In this document: piece after piece, positions 27,765 to 36,112 of the stretch
Position numbering within the stretch: position 1 is the first letter of the stretch
Layout: each line of letters starts with the position of its first letter
From: Priestia megaterium NBRC 15308 = ATCC 14581
GTDB lineage: Bacteria > Bacillota > Bacilli > Bacillales > Bacillaceae_H
Direction of reading: 5' to 3'
Assembly: GCF_000832985.1 (NCBI RefSeq)
Contig: NZ_CP009920.1
Coordinates: forward strand, 4,954,501-5,018,500
DNA: 64,000 nucleotides
Made by a program: the position numbers and the translations under genes
The notes under the pieces: model-generated
What the model was told of the DNA's origin: nothing
The model's database searches: none
What the model saw: the letters and a program-made list of their open reading frames with translations, nothing else

Positions 27765-27793
27765 ATTGTATGCGGTTTGGAAGGGAATGTCAA
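27765..27793 (-). promoter_or_regulatory. SigmaA promoter of ileS
   Basis: TTGACA, 17 nt, TACAAT: near consensus, about 10 nt upstream of the T-box leader. Confidence 0.85.
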
Positions 27794-27906
27794 TGTTTAT
27801 GAAATTTATATATGTTTTTTCTTATAATATAGTCCTCCAATGATAAAATAACCGCTTACTACTGTTTGCTGCCTTTTTCACGCTCTCAGGAAAAGGCAAT
27901 GTACAC

Positions 27907-27931
27907 AAAAAACCACCTCATTTAAGGTGGG
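27907..27931 (-). terminator. Terminator of FAD oxidase gene
   Basis: CCACCT and AGGTGG with a T6 run on the minus strand, about 35 nt after the YgaK-like stop codon. Confidence 0.8.
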
Positions 27932-27964
27932 TATTATTTGGCTCCCCGACTTGAAAGATGCTCT

Positions 27965-29314
27965 TTAAAACCAGTTAATAAAAGGCGGGATGCTCTGAGG
28001 GAAATGAAATAGATTGCACGGGTCATATGCTCGTTTCACTTCTCGAAGCTTTTTAAAATTCTCTCCATAATACGCCGTTGGCCAATCTCTGATGAACCGG
28101 TCCGGCCAGTTCACATAATCTCCAGTTGTATATCTCGATAAAGCATTTCTTAATTCTTCAATCCAGCGAATGTTTGCTCGCTCTTCTGAAGGATGGCTCC
28201 ATGTAGCAAGGTACTCCTGTGCGATAATAGCATCTCTATAATAGAAGGCCGTTTCATTAGAGCCCACTTCCTCCACTGCTCCTCCAAGAGACTGGTGCCA
28301 AATACTAGATTTTTCATTCGGAGCATTTTCTAAAAAATGCTTCATTGTTAAAATGGCCTCTTTTGGAAAAGGTTTATTAAGAAAAGAACCTGACCTTTTT
28401 CGAGGGGCGGGTTGGTTTCCGCTCGGATCGTCAAAAAATTGTACAGCTTCAATATATGAAACTTCCTTTATTACTACTTTTTTAGGACACCCAACATCTA
28501 TTAAAGGCTGCAGAAGTTCCTTTAACTTGAATGATGAACCAACGAATTCACCTTGAGCAATAATCTGATTCGCTTCTTTCGATTTTAACTCAATCTCCGA
28601 AGTTAAGCGCTTATCGGTATTTGTGGCCCAGTGCTGCCATGCATCAAAAGCAGCTTCGAAATCTTCCCATTCCCATGTAATTGAAAAGATTGACACCTTT
28701 GAAATAGGCTGCACCTTAAAGGTAAGAGACGTAACAATACCAAAGTTTCCACCCCCGCCTCCGCAACAAGCCCAAAAGAGATCACTGTTGTGATTTTTAT
28801 TTGCCTTAATGAGTTCAACTTCTCTTTGTTCATTTACTATGGCCATTTCAACTTCAAGCAAATTATCACAGGTAAGCCCAAACAACCTTGATAACATCCC
28901 AATTCCTCCGCCAAGCACAAGGCCTACAAGACCAACACTGCTTTCCGTACCTGCAGGGATAGTCGTTCCTTTTTTCCATAATTCATTATATACTTTCCCT
29001 AGATTAGCTCCTGCTTCTATTTTCGCTGTCATGCTTTTACTGTCGATCTTGATTCCATCCATTTCACTGACATCAATCACTAATCCACCGTTTACTAGTG
29101 AAAAATTTTCATAGCTATGCCTGCCGCTTCTTATTCGAAATGGGACATGATTTTCCTTTACCCACTTCAATGCATTTACTACATCGTTTGTATTCTGACA
29201 AAATACAATTATTCTCGGAAATTTAGGCACACCTAAATTATTATTTGTTCTAGCCTGTTCATATTCCGCATCATCAGGTGTAACGATTCGTCCAGTAAGC
29301 TTTGTTTCCTCCAC
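27965..29314 (-). CDS. ygaK: BBE-type FAD-linked oxidase (YgaK-like)
   Basis: A 449-residue flavin oxidase of the berberine-bridge-enzyme family. The FAD-binding PCMH domain includes IRSGRHSYENFSLVNGG, whose His is the usual covalent FAD attachment, and GLTCDNLLEVEMA, whose Cys can form the second covalent bond. The BBE C-terminal motif is RAYDPCNLFHFPQSIPP, close to the family's YDPxNxFxxxQSI. It matches B. subtilis YgaK in length. Such enzymes oxidise sugars or alcohols with oxygen; the substrate here is unknown. GTG start with AAAGGGG upstream. Single gene. Confidence 0.88.
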   Translation of the reverse strand: MEETKLTGRIVTPDDAEYEQARTNNNLGVPKFPRIIVFCQNTNDVVNALKWVKENHVPFRIRSGRHSYENFSLVNGGLVIDVSEMDGIKIDSKSMTAKIEAGANLGKVYNELWKKGTTIPAGTESSVGLVGLVLGGGIGMLSRLFGLTCDNLLEVEMAIVNEQREVELIKANKNHNSDLFWACCGGGGGNFGIVTSLTFKVQPISKVSIFSITWEWEDFEAAFDAWQHWATNTDKRLTSEIELKSKEANQIIAQGEFVGSSFKLKELLQPLIDVGCPKKVVIKEVSYIEAVQFFDDPSGNQPAPRKRSGSFLNKPFPKEAILTMKHFLENAPNEKSSIWHQSLGGAVEEVGSNETAFYYRDAIIAQEYLATWSHPSEERANIRWIEELRNALSRYTTGDYVNWPDRFIRDWPTAYYGENFKKLREVKRAYDPCNLFHFPQSIPPFINWF

Positions 29315-29528
29315 GATATAACCCCTTTCTTAATACAGATAAGATGCTATATCCTATGAATTTTCTTCAAAAAAGACACACAGTTTAAAGGGGAGAAATA
29401 GAGAGTAGAAAACTTACTGGAGGGGTTCTGGACAGAATACTAATTTATTTTCGATGCATCAACTCTCTTGTTGTAGATAAGTTTTCAGTTGAACAAATCT
29501 TTGCTGTCGATTAAATTTTTCCTGACGG

Positions 29529-29745
29529 GGTTGTAAACTATATAAATTGAAGTACTTTTATTTTCCGTTAAATTATTTAAACGCGCTACATCACGGATTT
29601 TTTTATTTGAGTATAGGACAATTTATATTCTTGAAATGAATGATTCGTCTTTCCGAAAATGAACCTTCTTAATTGTATTTGCCTAAAAAAACATTGGTTA
29701 AAGCTTAGCCAACGGTTTTGTCAGGTTCTTCATTTTATCTATTAC
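29529..29745. repeat. Duplicated downstream flank, copy A
   Basis: The region downstream of the SMI1 gene at 29746 aligns by eye with 35868-36112, downstream of its paralogue. Shared blocks include AATTTATATTCTTGAAATGAA, AATTGAAGT and CTTCATTTTATCTATTA-like text. A decayed terminator, CATTGGTTAA/TTAGCCAACG (29686-29719), corresponds to the intact one in copy B. The rest of 29315-29528 shows no gene. Confidence 0.65.
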
Positions 29746-30195
29746 TCAGATATCGTATCCTGCTAGATCAATATAGTAATTATCATCCTCCATCACCTTC
29801 TCTAAAAACTCTTCTAAGGAATCGGCGATCTTTATATCATCGTAATAAATCGCATTATGCTGCTCCTGACTTATTTCTATCAGCAGCAGCGCACTTTCGT
29901 TGGCTTCAAAAAATAACAATTTGCCCTCTTCCAGCTCTTCGTAAAGTTCGATATCAGGGTAAAATTCGAAATCGTTTACTTTTAATCTAGCGTCTCTGAT
30001 GGAAGAAGGGCCCATAATGCGGTTTATATTATATTCAGATCCCTGGAGAAAACCATAACCCACCTCTAAAAAAAACTTCCTTAACTCAAAAGGAAGCTTT
30101 AAGCCTAACGTTCCTTCTACTCCTTCAATATCACTTTCACATACGGAATAAAATTGATTATCTTTTTGATTCGTGACAAAGTCGTATCTCATCAT
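29746..30195 (-). CDS. SMI1/KNR4-family immunity protein
   Basis: A 149-residue protein of the SUKH (SMI1/KNR4) superfamily, a common immunity fold against nuclease toxins. LGLKLPFELRKFFLEVGYG is the conserved N-terminal helix, and IADSLEEFLEKVMED the C-terminal helix. It is a clear paralogue of 36113-36541 (shared EVGYGF, NRIMGP, LxFFEVNE-like and IADSLE blocks), which is the putative immunity gene of the first LXG toxin. No intact toxin gene lies directly upstream, so it is an orphan copy. The start at 30195 has AAAGGAG upstream. Confidence 0.8.
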   Translation of the reverse strand: MMRYDFVTNQKDNQFYSVCESDIEGVEGTLGLKLPFELRKFFLEVGYGFLQGSEYNINRIMGPSSIRDARLKVNDFEFYPDIELYEELEEGKLLFFEANESALLLIEISQEQHNAIYYDDIKIADSLEEFLEKVMEDDNYYIDLAGYDI

Positions 30196-30314
30196 TTCCT
30201 CTCCTTTATAACTTACACATACGTACACTCATTACACATTGCTTAACTTAATCCTCATCAGACAAAGCAAAAGCATCACTAACATCCTCTAATTCTTCCA
30301 TGATGCCATTGAAG

Positions 30315-30803
30315 TCACCCTCTATATGCAACAATTCCACCATCTGGATAATCCCCACACCATCCACAAGGCAAATACCCGGATCTATGTAATTTAAATA
30401 TGCTTTCAAAGAAGTTATTTTTAGTACCATTAACCGCTCTACTAATTGCACAATTGTTTAAATCTGCTACGATGTCTTCAAAAAAGGCATCATAATCTTG
30501 TAGGCTCTGTCGTAAGTTTTCAGCTATAACTTCTACTATTCCTTCTAACTCACGAGGTTTTTCAGCGTCCGTTAAATCATAATATCGCTCCCATACGTCA
30601 CTCATTTTTAATTCTCTAATGTCTTTCCAACTGTATTCTTCTTCACCATATACTTCTTCATATGCAAGATATTCAGCCTTACCATAATCGTATATTACTT
30701 GTATTTTATCTACATCTTCTTTTTCTAGAGAAACCTGGCCATAATTTTTTGATAGCTCAATGACCTCTTCTACTAGAGTATTAAACTTACCACCATTATT
30801 CAT
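30315..30803 (-). CDS. CGWxGDYP-family putative immunity protein
   Basis: A 162-residue acidic protein of unknown family. Its C-terminus, SGYLPCGWCGDYPDGGIVAY, matches that of the 163-residue protein at 33629-34120 (SGHIPCGWDGDYPNGKILVY), while the N-terminal halves differ. Both lie in the immunity array, so toxin neutralisation is inferred from context. Downstream in another frame, EGDFNGIMEELEDVSDAF and a stop at 30248 could be a frameshifted natural C-terminus, or chance. Weak AAAGGCGG site before the ATG. Confidence 0.6.
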   Translation of the reverse strand: MNNGGKFNTLVEEVIELSKNYGQVSLEKEDVDKIQVIYDYGKAEYLAYEEVYGEEEYSWKDIRELKMSDVWERYYDLTDAEKPRELEGIVEVIAENLRQSLQDYDAFFEDIVADLNNCAISRAVNGTKNNFFESIFKLHRSGYLPCGWCGDYPDGGIVAYRG

Positions 30804-30863
30804 TACTTATGGAGCCGCCTTTCCAAATTGTGATTCTTTCTTTTTTCCGAATGAAGCCTTGTA

Positions 30864-31379
30864 TTATAAACCCCTAATCAATCCCGAGAGATTTTCGCTA
30901 ATCCTTTCAAAAGATTTTCTTTCATAATCTTCTAGCTTTACCTCTCCACTTTCATTGTCTACTACTAACAACAAACCGTTAGATTCTATTCCTATAGGAA
31001 TGTTCACAAGCTGATGATGAGCTGCTTTATAAAGCTTTGTTTCTTGTTTGAAGTCTTGCAATTCTATCCCCGGTACAACAGAATTTAATACTAAGTCATA
31101 TCCGTTGTAGGTTCCAGCCAGTTCTAAAAACCAGTAGGAATTAAAATAAGCCTTAATATCGGGATGCAGCTGAACGTTAAGTTCCTTTTCTACATCTTCA
31201 AAATTATTGTCCACCTCTTTTTTCAAATATTTCTAAACTATATAGCCCCCTTCATCTTTTTCACCTTCAAAAATAAACTGTTCTGTTTCTTCCGTCCACT
31301 CAGTCATAGACAAAGTACCGTTAAAAGCTTTCCATTCTTTTAGTAATTTGGTAAAGTATATTTCCATTGCTTGTTTCAC
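30864..31379 (-). pseudogene. Syd-like immunity gene with in-frame stop
   Basis: Reading from a GTG at 31379 (GGAAAGGA upstream) gives 172 codons in one frame, interrupted once by TAG at 31233-31235. Alignment with the intact paralogue at 31413 puts this stop at a conserved Trp (EYVFWKPVEKK versus GYIV-stop-KYLKKE), so TGG to TAG is the likely lesion. Past the stop, KAYFNSYWFLELAGTYNGY and IPIGIESNGLLLVVDN match the family. A TTG restart at 31226 could still make the C-terminal 120 residues. Confidence 0.75.
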
Positions 31380-31412
31380 ATTTACTATTCCTTTCCTCAT
31401 CTTCTCGATAAA

Positions 31413-31955
31413 TTATGATTTCTTCAGCTTTATTTTTCTTATTAATTCCTCAAGTGAATGCTCCAATAATGTTAATTCGTTTGTTTCATAATCTTCTGTA
31501 TAAACTTTTCCGGTCTTATTATCTATGTTAATGGCCATTTCGTCCGGAGAAATAAAACCTATCTGTATGTATCTAAATTCCTTTCCTTGACTTTCATCAT
31601 AATGCGCAAGATGTTTAAAATAACTTCGTACATCTTTACCCGGTTCAACAGGCTCAAGACATATATATTTCGAATGATAAAGACCTTCTAAGCTTAAAAA
31701 TAAATAACTGTTAAAATACTCTTTAATTGAATGATGCAAAGGCATTTTAATTTCAGCTTCGATCATACTAAAGTTTTCAACAGCCTTTTTTTCTACTGGT
31801 TTCCAAAAAACATACTCTTCTTCATCAGGCTCACCTACATATAGCAGTGGATGCATCTCTTCATCCCATGGTGCCTTTGGAAATGTATTATAGTTTTCAT
31901 TCCAATAATCTAGCAGTCTCTCAAAATAATCCGTCATTATCCCTTTTATACTCAT
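31413..31955 (-). CDS. Syd-like (SecY-interacting-like) immunity protein
   Basis: A 180-residue acidic protein. IKEYFNSYLFLSLEGLYHS, LAHYDESQGKEFRYIQIGF and MAINIDNKTGKVYTEDYE match three other members in this window. The overall layout resembles the Syd superfamily, used as immunity proteins in polymorphic-toxin loci. It is the only intact member of the four here. Downstream lies its nonsense-mutated paralogue. The cognate toxin is not evident. ATG start inside a weak AAAAGGG site; an alternative start is Met7. Confidence 0.6.
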   Translation of the reverse strand: MSIKGIMTDYFERLLDYWNENYNTFPKAPWDEEMHPLLYVGEPDEEEYVFWKPVEKKAVENFSMIEAEIKMPLHHSIKEYFNSYLFLSLEGLYHSKYICLEPVEPGKDVRSYFKHLAHYDESQGKEFRYIQIGFISPDEMAINIDNKTGKVYTEDYETNELTLLEHSLEELIRKIKLKKS

Positions 31956-32134
31956 CCTAAGTCTCCTTTGTTTAAACTTACCGACTGAAATTTGCTCGAT
32001 TTCTCCTTTTAATTTCCTCTTAAAGTTTTTCTCTTGGCATTTTCTAATAATTAATAGAATAACTTTTTGAAATGCTCATCTTGTTTATACCATAGGTTTT
32101 AAAGTTTCAGATATCCCTCTATACATTTAAATAT

Positions 32135-32172
32135 AATAAAAAACCTTGAAAGGTATAGAGCCAATCAAGGTT
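32135..32172 (-). terminator. Terminator after YobK-like gene (repeat family copy 1)
   Basis: AAACCTTGA and TCAAGGTT form the stem, with six T's following on the minus strand. The same hairpin sequence recurs at 55538-55567 and 56768-56799 after other immunity genes. Confidence 0.75.
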
Positions 32173-32201
32173 AAATAACTTAACAACCATATAGATTAAT
32201 T

Positions 32202-32648
32202 TTAAAAGTCTTCGTCCCAATTTTCTTTGGCATCAAGAAGTCTATTTGTTAAAAACTCATAAAAGTTATCTGCTCTTTTTCCACTATATCCATCAATTCT
32301 GTCCCACGACACAACTACACATTCAGCGTCAATTAGGTTTTCAGTATCTAAACAATATACAAACTCTTCACAGTTTTCAACAACTACGTATTGAGTTGGC
32401 AATCCAATGTTCCGAAATCTTTCAGTGTTTGTTACTACAGATGGAGTTGCGGATTTCCCACAGCCAAGTATATCTACTCCAAACAGTCCTCCAGAACCAT
32501 AATTTTCAAGAAACCAGATATAACTATCCGGAAATTTCACTTTAAGTGCTTTTTCAACTTCTTTAATAATTTCGTCTGAGACTCCTCCAGTAAAATCATT
32601 AATCTCGGAATTGAATTGAATAAATTCACTCATTTCTTTTTGGTTCAA
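32202..32648 (-). CDS. YobK-like SMI1/KNR4 immunity protein
   Basis: A 148-residue SUKH-family protein close to B. subtilis YobK, the antitoxin of LXG nuclease YobL. Shared patterns are DSYIWFLENYGSGGLFG, YCLDTENLIDAECVVV and a C-terminal KENWDED. I place the start at TTG 32648 because GAGGAGAG lies 8 nt upstream; the longer frame to 32735 has no site. An orphan: upstream lies an IS3 relic instead of a toxin gene, which may have been deleted. It may still protect against YobL-type toxins from rivals. Confidence 0.8.
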   Translation of the reverse strand: MNQKEMSEFIQFNSEINDFTGGVSDEIIKEVEKALKVKFPDSYIWFLENYGSGGLFGVDILGCGKSATPSVVTNTERFRNIGLPTQYVVVENCEEFVYCLDTENLIDAECVVVSWDRIDGYSGKRADNFYEFLTNRLLDAKENWDEDF

Positions 32649-32861
32649 ACTATTTCTCTCCTCATTAATATCCTCTAAAATAAGTTCGCTATAACTTACT
32701 TTTGAAATCTCTATATAGTGCAGTAGATTATCCAATAAAGTGTATTATATTCTTAAACATATTTATCAATGTATCATGAAACGCTGATCAAAATCTACAC
32801 TTAACCCAACTAGTGTTTCTTACGGTAACAGCCTCAGCACTTTCGCATTTAATAATATAGT

Positions 32862-33157
32862 AATAAAGACTCCCTATTCTCTAAATCAACAAGGAATTAC
32901 ACAAAATATGTCACGAAAATGAAATTGTTACGATAATGGTATAGTCGAAATCTTCTTTGGAATTATGAAGTCTGAACCTCTTTATTTAAAGCAATTTTAA
33001 AATGTTGAACATTTTAAAAAGGAATTGAAGAAGTGTATTTACTATAAGCATAGAGGGATCAAAACAAAATTAAAAGGCATGAGTCCAGTCCAATACCGAA
33101 CTCATGCCCTGCAAGTTGCCTGCCAAAATAACCTGTCTAACTTTATAGGATCACTTC
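32862..33157 (+). mobile_element. IS3-family transposase relic
   Basis: The plus strand encodes the C-terminal end of an IS3/IS150-type OrfB. NCYDNGIVEIFFGIMKSE contains the DDE-region NCYDN motif, and KLKGMSPVQYRTHALQ is the typical C-terminal signature. Two in-frame stops (TGA near 32925, TAA near 32998) inactivate it. TGTCTAACTTTATAGGATCA (about 33138) resembles the IS3 right terminal repeat. The N-terminus and left end are absent, so it is a deletion remnant. It interrupts the immunity array where a toxin gene would be expected. Confidence 0.7.
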
Positions 33158-33214
33158 AAAACTTAAGGCTCTTTTCAGATTATAGCTTACTAATATTTAA
33201 TGGATAAAAATTCT

Positions 33215-33619
33215 TTAGGAACCACTTTTAATTATATCTATTATATTATGAATGTTTTCTTTTAATTCTTGATTCCTATTCTCTTTATACTGATGATATG
33301 CCTGAATTCCCCTATGAATAATAGCATTCATAGTAGGATGAAACGACTTATCTGTACACTCAATTAAAAAATCAAAAAACTCTGCACTAGCTGAGGGAGA
33401 ATACGAAAATACTTCTATAAGTATATTTATGGTAGCTCCCTGAATCTGTACAGCATCTTTTTTCTCTTTAAGAGAATAGCCGTTTATCATACCGAAACAA
33501 AATGTCGATACAACTTGTTTTTCTTGTTCATCTAAATTTTCCGGGGTTAATTGGCATATTTCTAAAAAATGATTAACCACCTTTTTCATCTCGCTATAAT
33601 ATGCTAAATTACGCTCCAT
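33215..33619 (-). CDS. Imm48-like immunity protein
   Basis: A 134-residue helical protein. FCFGMINGYSLKEKKDAVQI and FHPTMNAIIHRGIQAYHQY resemble the Imm48 family of polymorphic-toxin immunity proteins. It probably binds a toxin C-terminal domain in the cytoplasm. AGGAGGG precedes the ATG. It lies 9 nt after the CGWxGDYP gene, so the two are co-transcribed. The cognate toxin is absent. Family assignment is from memory of the pattern. Confidence 0.65.
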   Translation of the reverse strand: MERNLAYYSEMKKVVNHFLEICQLTPENLDEQEKQVVSTFCFGMINGYSLKEKKDAVQIQGATINILIEVFSYSPSASAEFFDFLIECTDKSFHPTMNAIIHRGIQAYHQYKENRNQELKENIHNIIDIIKSGS

Positions 33620-33628
33620 TTTTCCCTC

Positions 33629-34120
33629 CTAATATACTAATATTTTTCCATTTGGATAATCTCCGTCCCATCCACAAGGAATATGACCACTTAAATAGAT
33701 GTCTAACATACTGGTGTAAAAATCTGAATTATAATATTTCTCATATGTAAGCACCATAATGATGTTGATAATATCAAATTTAACAGAATTCACTATATCA
33801 CTTGATAACCCTAATATGCTTACTTGGCTTTCGATTTTATCAACAACTTTAGGCAATACCTCTGTTTTAACTTCTCTCACTAATACATTCCAATTTTTAT
33901 TATACAGCTCCGGTTTATTCTTGGCTAAATAACCAGTTAAATTATTTCTCTCTTCAAGACAAATATTTTCCCATTTCACTCCTTTTACATTCTTATTAAC
34001 TACTTTTTTATTTGATAAATAAGAATAATTACTTCCTTTTGGAAGATTAGTTTCAACTCCACAGTATTCTAGCCAATTATTAGATGTTATTGCTTCAACT
34101 ACGGCATTATTTAGTTCCAT
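33629..34120 (-). CDS. CGWxGDYP-family putative immunity protein
   Basis: A 163-residue protein that ends in SGHIPCGWDGDYPNGKILVY, the same motif as 30315-30803. The N-terminal 100 residues (MELNNAVVEAITSNNWLEY) do not match that paralogue. No membrane helix. AGGAGAAAAC lies before the ATG. It sits 13 nt after the frameshifted Syd-like gene and 9 nt before the Imm48-like gene, in an operon-like run. Immunity function is inferred only from location. Family not recognised. Confidence 0.6.
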   Translation of the reverse strand: MELNNAVVEAITSNNWLEYCGVETNLPKGSNYSYLSNKKVVNKNVKGVKWENICLEERNNLTGYLAKNKPELYNKNWNVLVREVKTEVLPKVVDKIESQVSILGLSSDIVNSVKFDIINIIMVLTYEKYYNSDFYTSMLDIYLSGHIPCGWDGDYPNGKILVY

Positions 34121-34133
34121 ATAGTTTTCTCCT

Positions 34134-34657
34134 CTATTTATTCTTCAATTTTATTTCTTCTATTAATTCTTGAAGAGAATGTGCCGCTAAATTCAATTCA
34201 TTCGTCTCGTAATCCTCTATATAAACTTTTCCTGTCTCGTTATCTACGTTAATTGCCCTCTCATCTGGAGAAATAAAACCTATCTGTATATATCTGAATT
34301 CATTGCCTCGGCTTTCTTCATAGCTCTTCAAGTTTTTAAAATAAGTCAATAAATCTTTATCTGGCTCAACAGGTTCAAGGTATATATAATTTGAATGATA
34401 AAAACCCTCTAAGCTTAAAAATAAATAACTATTGAAATATTCTTTGATTGTTTCATGCAAGCGTATTTTAATTTCAGTTTCAATTGTGTCAAAGTCTTCA
34501 ACATCTCTTTTTTCTATTGGCTTCCAAAAATATACTCTTCTTCGTCAGGCTCACTTAAATATAGTACCGGATTTATGCCTCCATCCCACGGCGCTTTTGG
34601 GACTCCATTATATTTGTCATTACAATAATCTAGTAATCTCTCAAAATAATTCATCAT
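34134..34657 (-). pseudogene. Frameshifted Syd-like immunity gene
   Basis: Reading from the ATG at 34657 gives MMNYFERLLDYCNDKYNGVP and then EPDEEEYIFGSQ-stop. The paralogue at 31413 has EPDEEEYVFWKPVEKK at that point. Adding one base at the A5 run 34526-34530 restores the Trp-Lys-Pro sequence and joins the frame that ends at 34134 (KEYFNSYLFLSLEGFYHS onward). With the base restored the gene has 175 codons. Either a real slip mutation or a read error. Confidence 0.75.
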
Positions 34658-34803
34658 TGCACCTTTTACTTTCTTAAGTCTCCTTCATTAATCTTTCCAT
34701 CACTTTAATTTCCTTTTTTCATAACCCTTTACACTACATAGATGTAACGAATCTAAAACGACTATTGCTAATTTTCAATTGTAATAACCATTTCTCTAAA
34801 ACA

Positions 34804-34832
34804 AAAAATATCACTCGTGAAATTCAAGTGAT
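34804..34832 (-). terminator. Terminator after SUKH-4 gene
   Basis: ATCACT and AGTGAT with an 11-nt loop and six T's on the minus strand, about 125 nt past the stop codon. The rest of 34658-34957 shows no gene. Confidence 0.6.
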
Positions 34833-34957
34833 GTTTTTGCACAAAATCCAAAAGTATTTCCTTAATTATAAAAAGTTTAAAATATAAACCTTTTAATGTA
34901 TTAAATCATCCAGCTACATACTTTACCGCTTTTCTATATGAAGTTTTTTAGCATGAT

Positions 34958-35509
34958 TTATTCATAAAAATTCTCAACTTCAATAGGCCAAAAATACCCA
35001 TTTCCCATACATTTAGGGTCAATTTTATTTAATTGTTCTTTTAACCAATTAATTACGGATTCTGGTATATCGTTATCGATAAAAGCATCTTCATCATTTA
35101 TTTGAATTGCCTTATCAATCATTCTTGAATATACTAATAAACATTCGGCAAATTGATTTATGGAAGAATTAATAAATACTTCTTTATAGTCATTACCATT
35201 ATTAAGAAACACCACATTTTCTGTTTCTTTTATTATACATATTGGATCACCAGAACCAGTTGACCCTAAAAACCAATAGTTTTGAAACTCTTCTGGCATA
35301 CTGAATATACTTGTAATAGAATTTAATGCCCCTTGTGAGGAAGTAAAATCTAGATACGGTGCGGGAGTTTCAGGTAAACCTCCTATAGATAAAAACTGTT
35401 TTACTTCATCAGAAAAACCTGTGTTTACTAAAGCATCATATTCAAATTTTATTAGGGGCCCGTCTCTTTCAACATTCCATTTCTGATTAAACTCTTGTGG
35501 TAAAATCAT
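34958..35509 (-). CDS. SUKH-4-like immunity protein
   Basis: A 183-residue protein. PLIKFEYDALVNTGFSDEVK and NYWFLGSTGSGDPICIIKE fit the SUKH-4 branch of SMI1/KNR4 immunity proteins. It should bind and block a nuclease-type toxin domain. AGGAAGGTGAG precedes the ATG. It lies 4 nt after the orphan HNH-like toxin fragment at 35514, so the pair looks like a displaced toxin-immunity cassette. Terminator at 34804. Confidence 0.7.
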   Translation of the reverse strand: MILPQEFNQKWNVERDGPLIKFEYDALVNTGFSDEVKQFLSIGGLPETPAPYLDFTSSQGALNSITSIFSMPEEFQNYWFLGSTGSGDPICIIKETENVVFLNNGNDYKEVFINSSINQFAECLLVYSRMIDKAIQINDEDAFIDNDIPESVINWLKEQLNKIDPKCMGNGYFWPIEVENFYE

Positions 35510-35513
35510 TTTC

Positions 35514-35741
35514 TCACCTTCCTGAATTATTTATAAAAGTTTCCAATCTATTTGCAATTTTATCATCTATTCCAGTAATTCCCCACTCCTTTTCAACATT
35601 ATGAATACCACCATATCCTGGATGCAAGCTTTTCGGTAAAGCTGCCGCTTGGCCACCCTCTCCTATATGATGATGCCTCATAGAATCTTTTATATAATCA
35701 CCGTACTGAGGAAAATATTCTATGAATTGTTTAGCAACCAC
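35514..35741 (-). CDS. Orphan HNH-like toxin C-terminal cassette
   Basis: A 75-residue fragment whose core is MRHHHIGEGGQAAALPKSLH followed by PGYGGIHNVEKEWGI. The His-rich pattern is that of a small HNH/endonuclease-VII-type toxin tip, but the LXG delivery domain and linker are missing. A GTG at 35741 has GGGGGAG 7 nt upstream, so a free toxin tip might even be made; the longer ATG frame (35765) has no site. Directly followed by a SUKH-4 immunity gene. Best read as a silent cassette that could replace the tip of the neighbouring toxin. Confidence 0.6.
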   Translation of the reverse strand: MVAKQFIEYFPQYGDYIKDSMRHHHIGEGGQAAALPKSLHPGYGGIHNVEKEWGITGIDDKIANRLETFINNSGR

Positions 35742-35867
35742 AGGAACTCTCCCCCTTTTTATCATAATTAAAAACTAAATATTTAGATTTAAAAAAGCCC
35801 TTTAAAGCCTTGTTATAAAGGTATTCATGAGCATAATAGAAAGCTACGGAAAACTTTATTTTCCATG

Positions 35868-36112
35868 CTAGCAGGGTTATATACTGTATAATTGAAGTGT
35901 TTTTATTTCTCCTTAATTTATTTAAGTGCATTATGTTTCCAATTATTTTTAACTACATTTGAATATAATGAATTTATATTCTTGAAATGAATTGTTCGGT
36001 TTCCTAAGAGTAAATCTTCTTAACAATATCTATCTAAAAAGACCATTGGCTAATGCTTAGCCAATGGTCTTTTTGTTGGGTTCTTTATTTTATCTATTAT
36101 TTAAACCGTGTA
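35868..36112. repeat. Duplicated downstream flank, copy B
   Basis: Matches 29529-29745 in order and strand, as described there, and follows the paralogous SMI1 gene. The module (immunity gene plus about 240 bp) was duplicated. Contains the intact terminator at 36035-36075. Confidence 0.65.
36035..36075. terminator. Terminator of LXG toxin-immunity operon 1
   Basis: GACCATTGGCTA and TAGCCAATGGTC, 5-nt loop, with A/T runs on both sides. Lies about 40 nt past the immunity gene stop. Confidence 0.85.

Noticed and set aside
30248..30451. 67-codon frame overlapping the end of the CGWxGDYP gene
   Set aside because: Mostly antiphase to a real gene. Its last 24 codons might be a shifted natural C-terminus, noted in that entry, but it is not an independent gene.
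35731..35931. 66-codon minus-strand frame upstream of the orphan toxin tip
   Set aside because: No SD, low-complexity Lys/Tyr-rich text, and it overlaps the duplicated flank.
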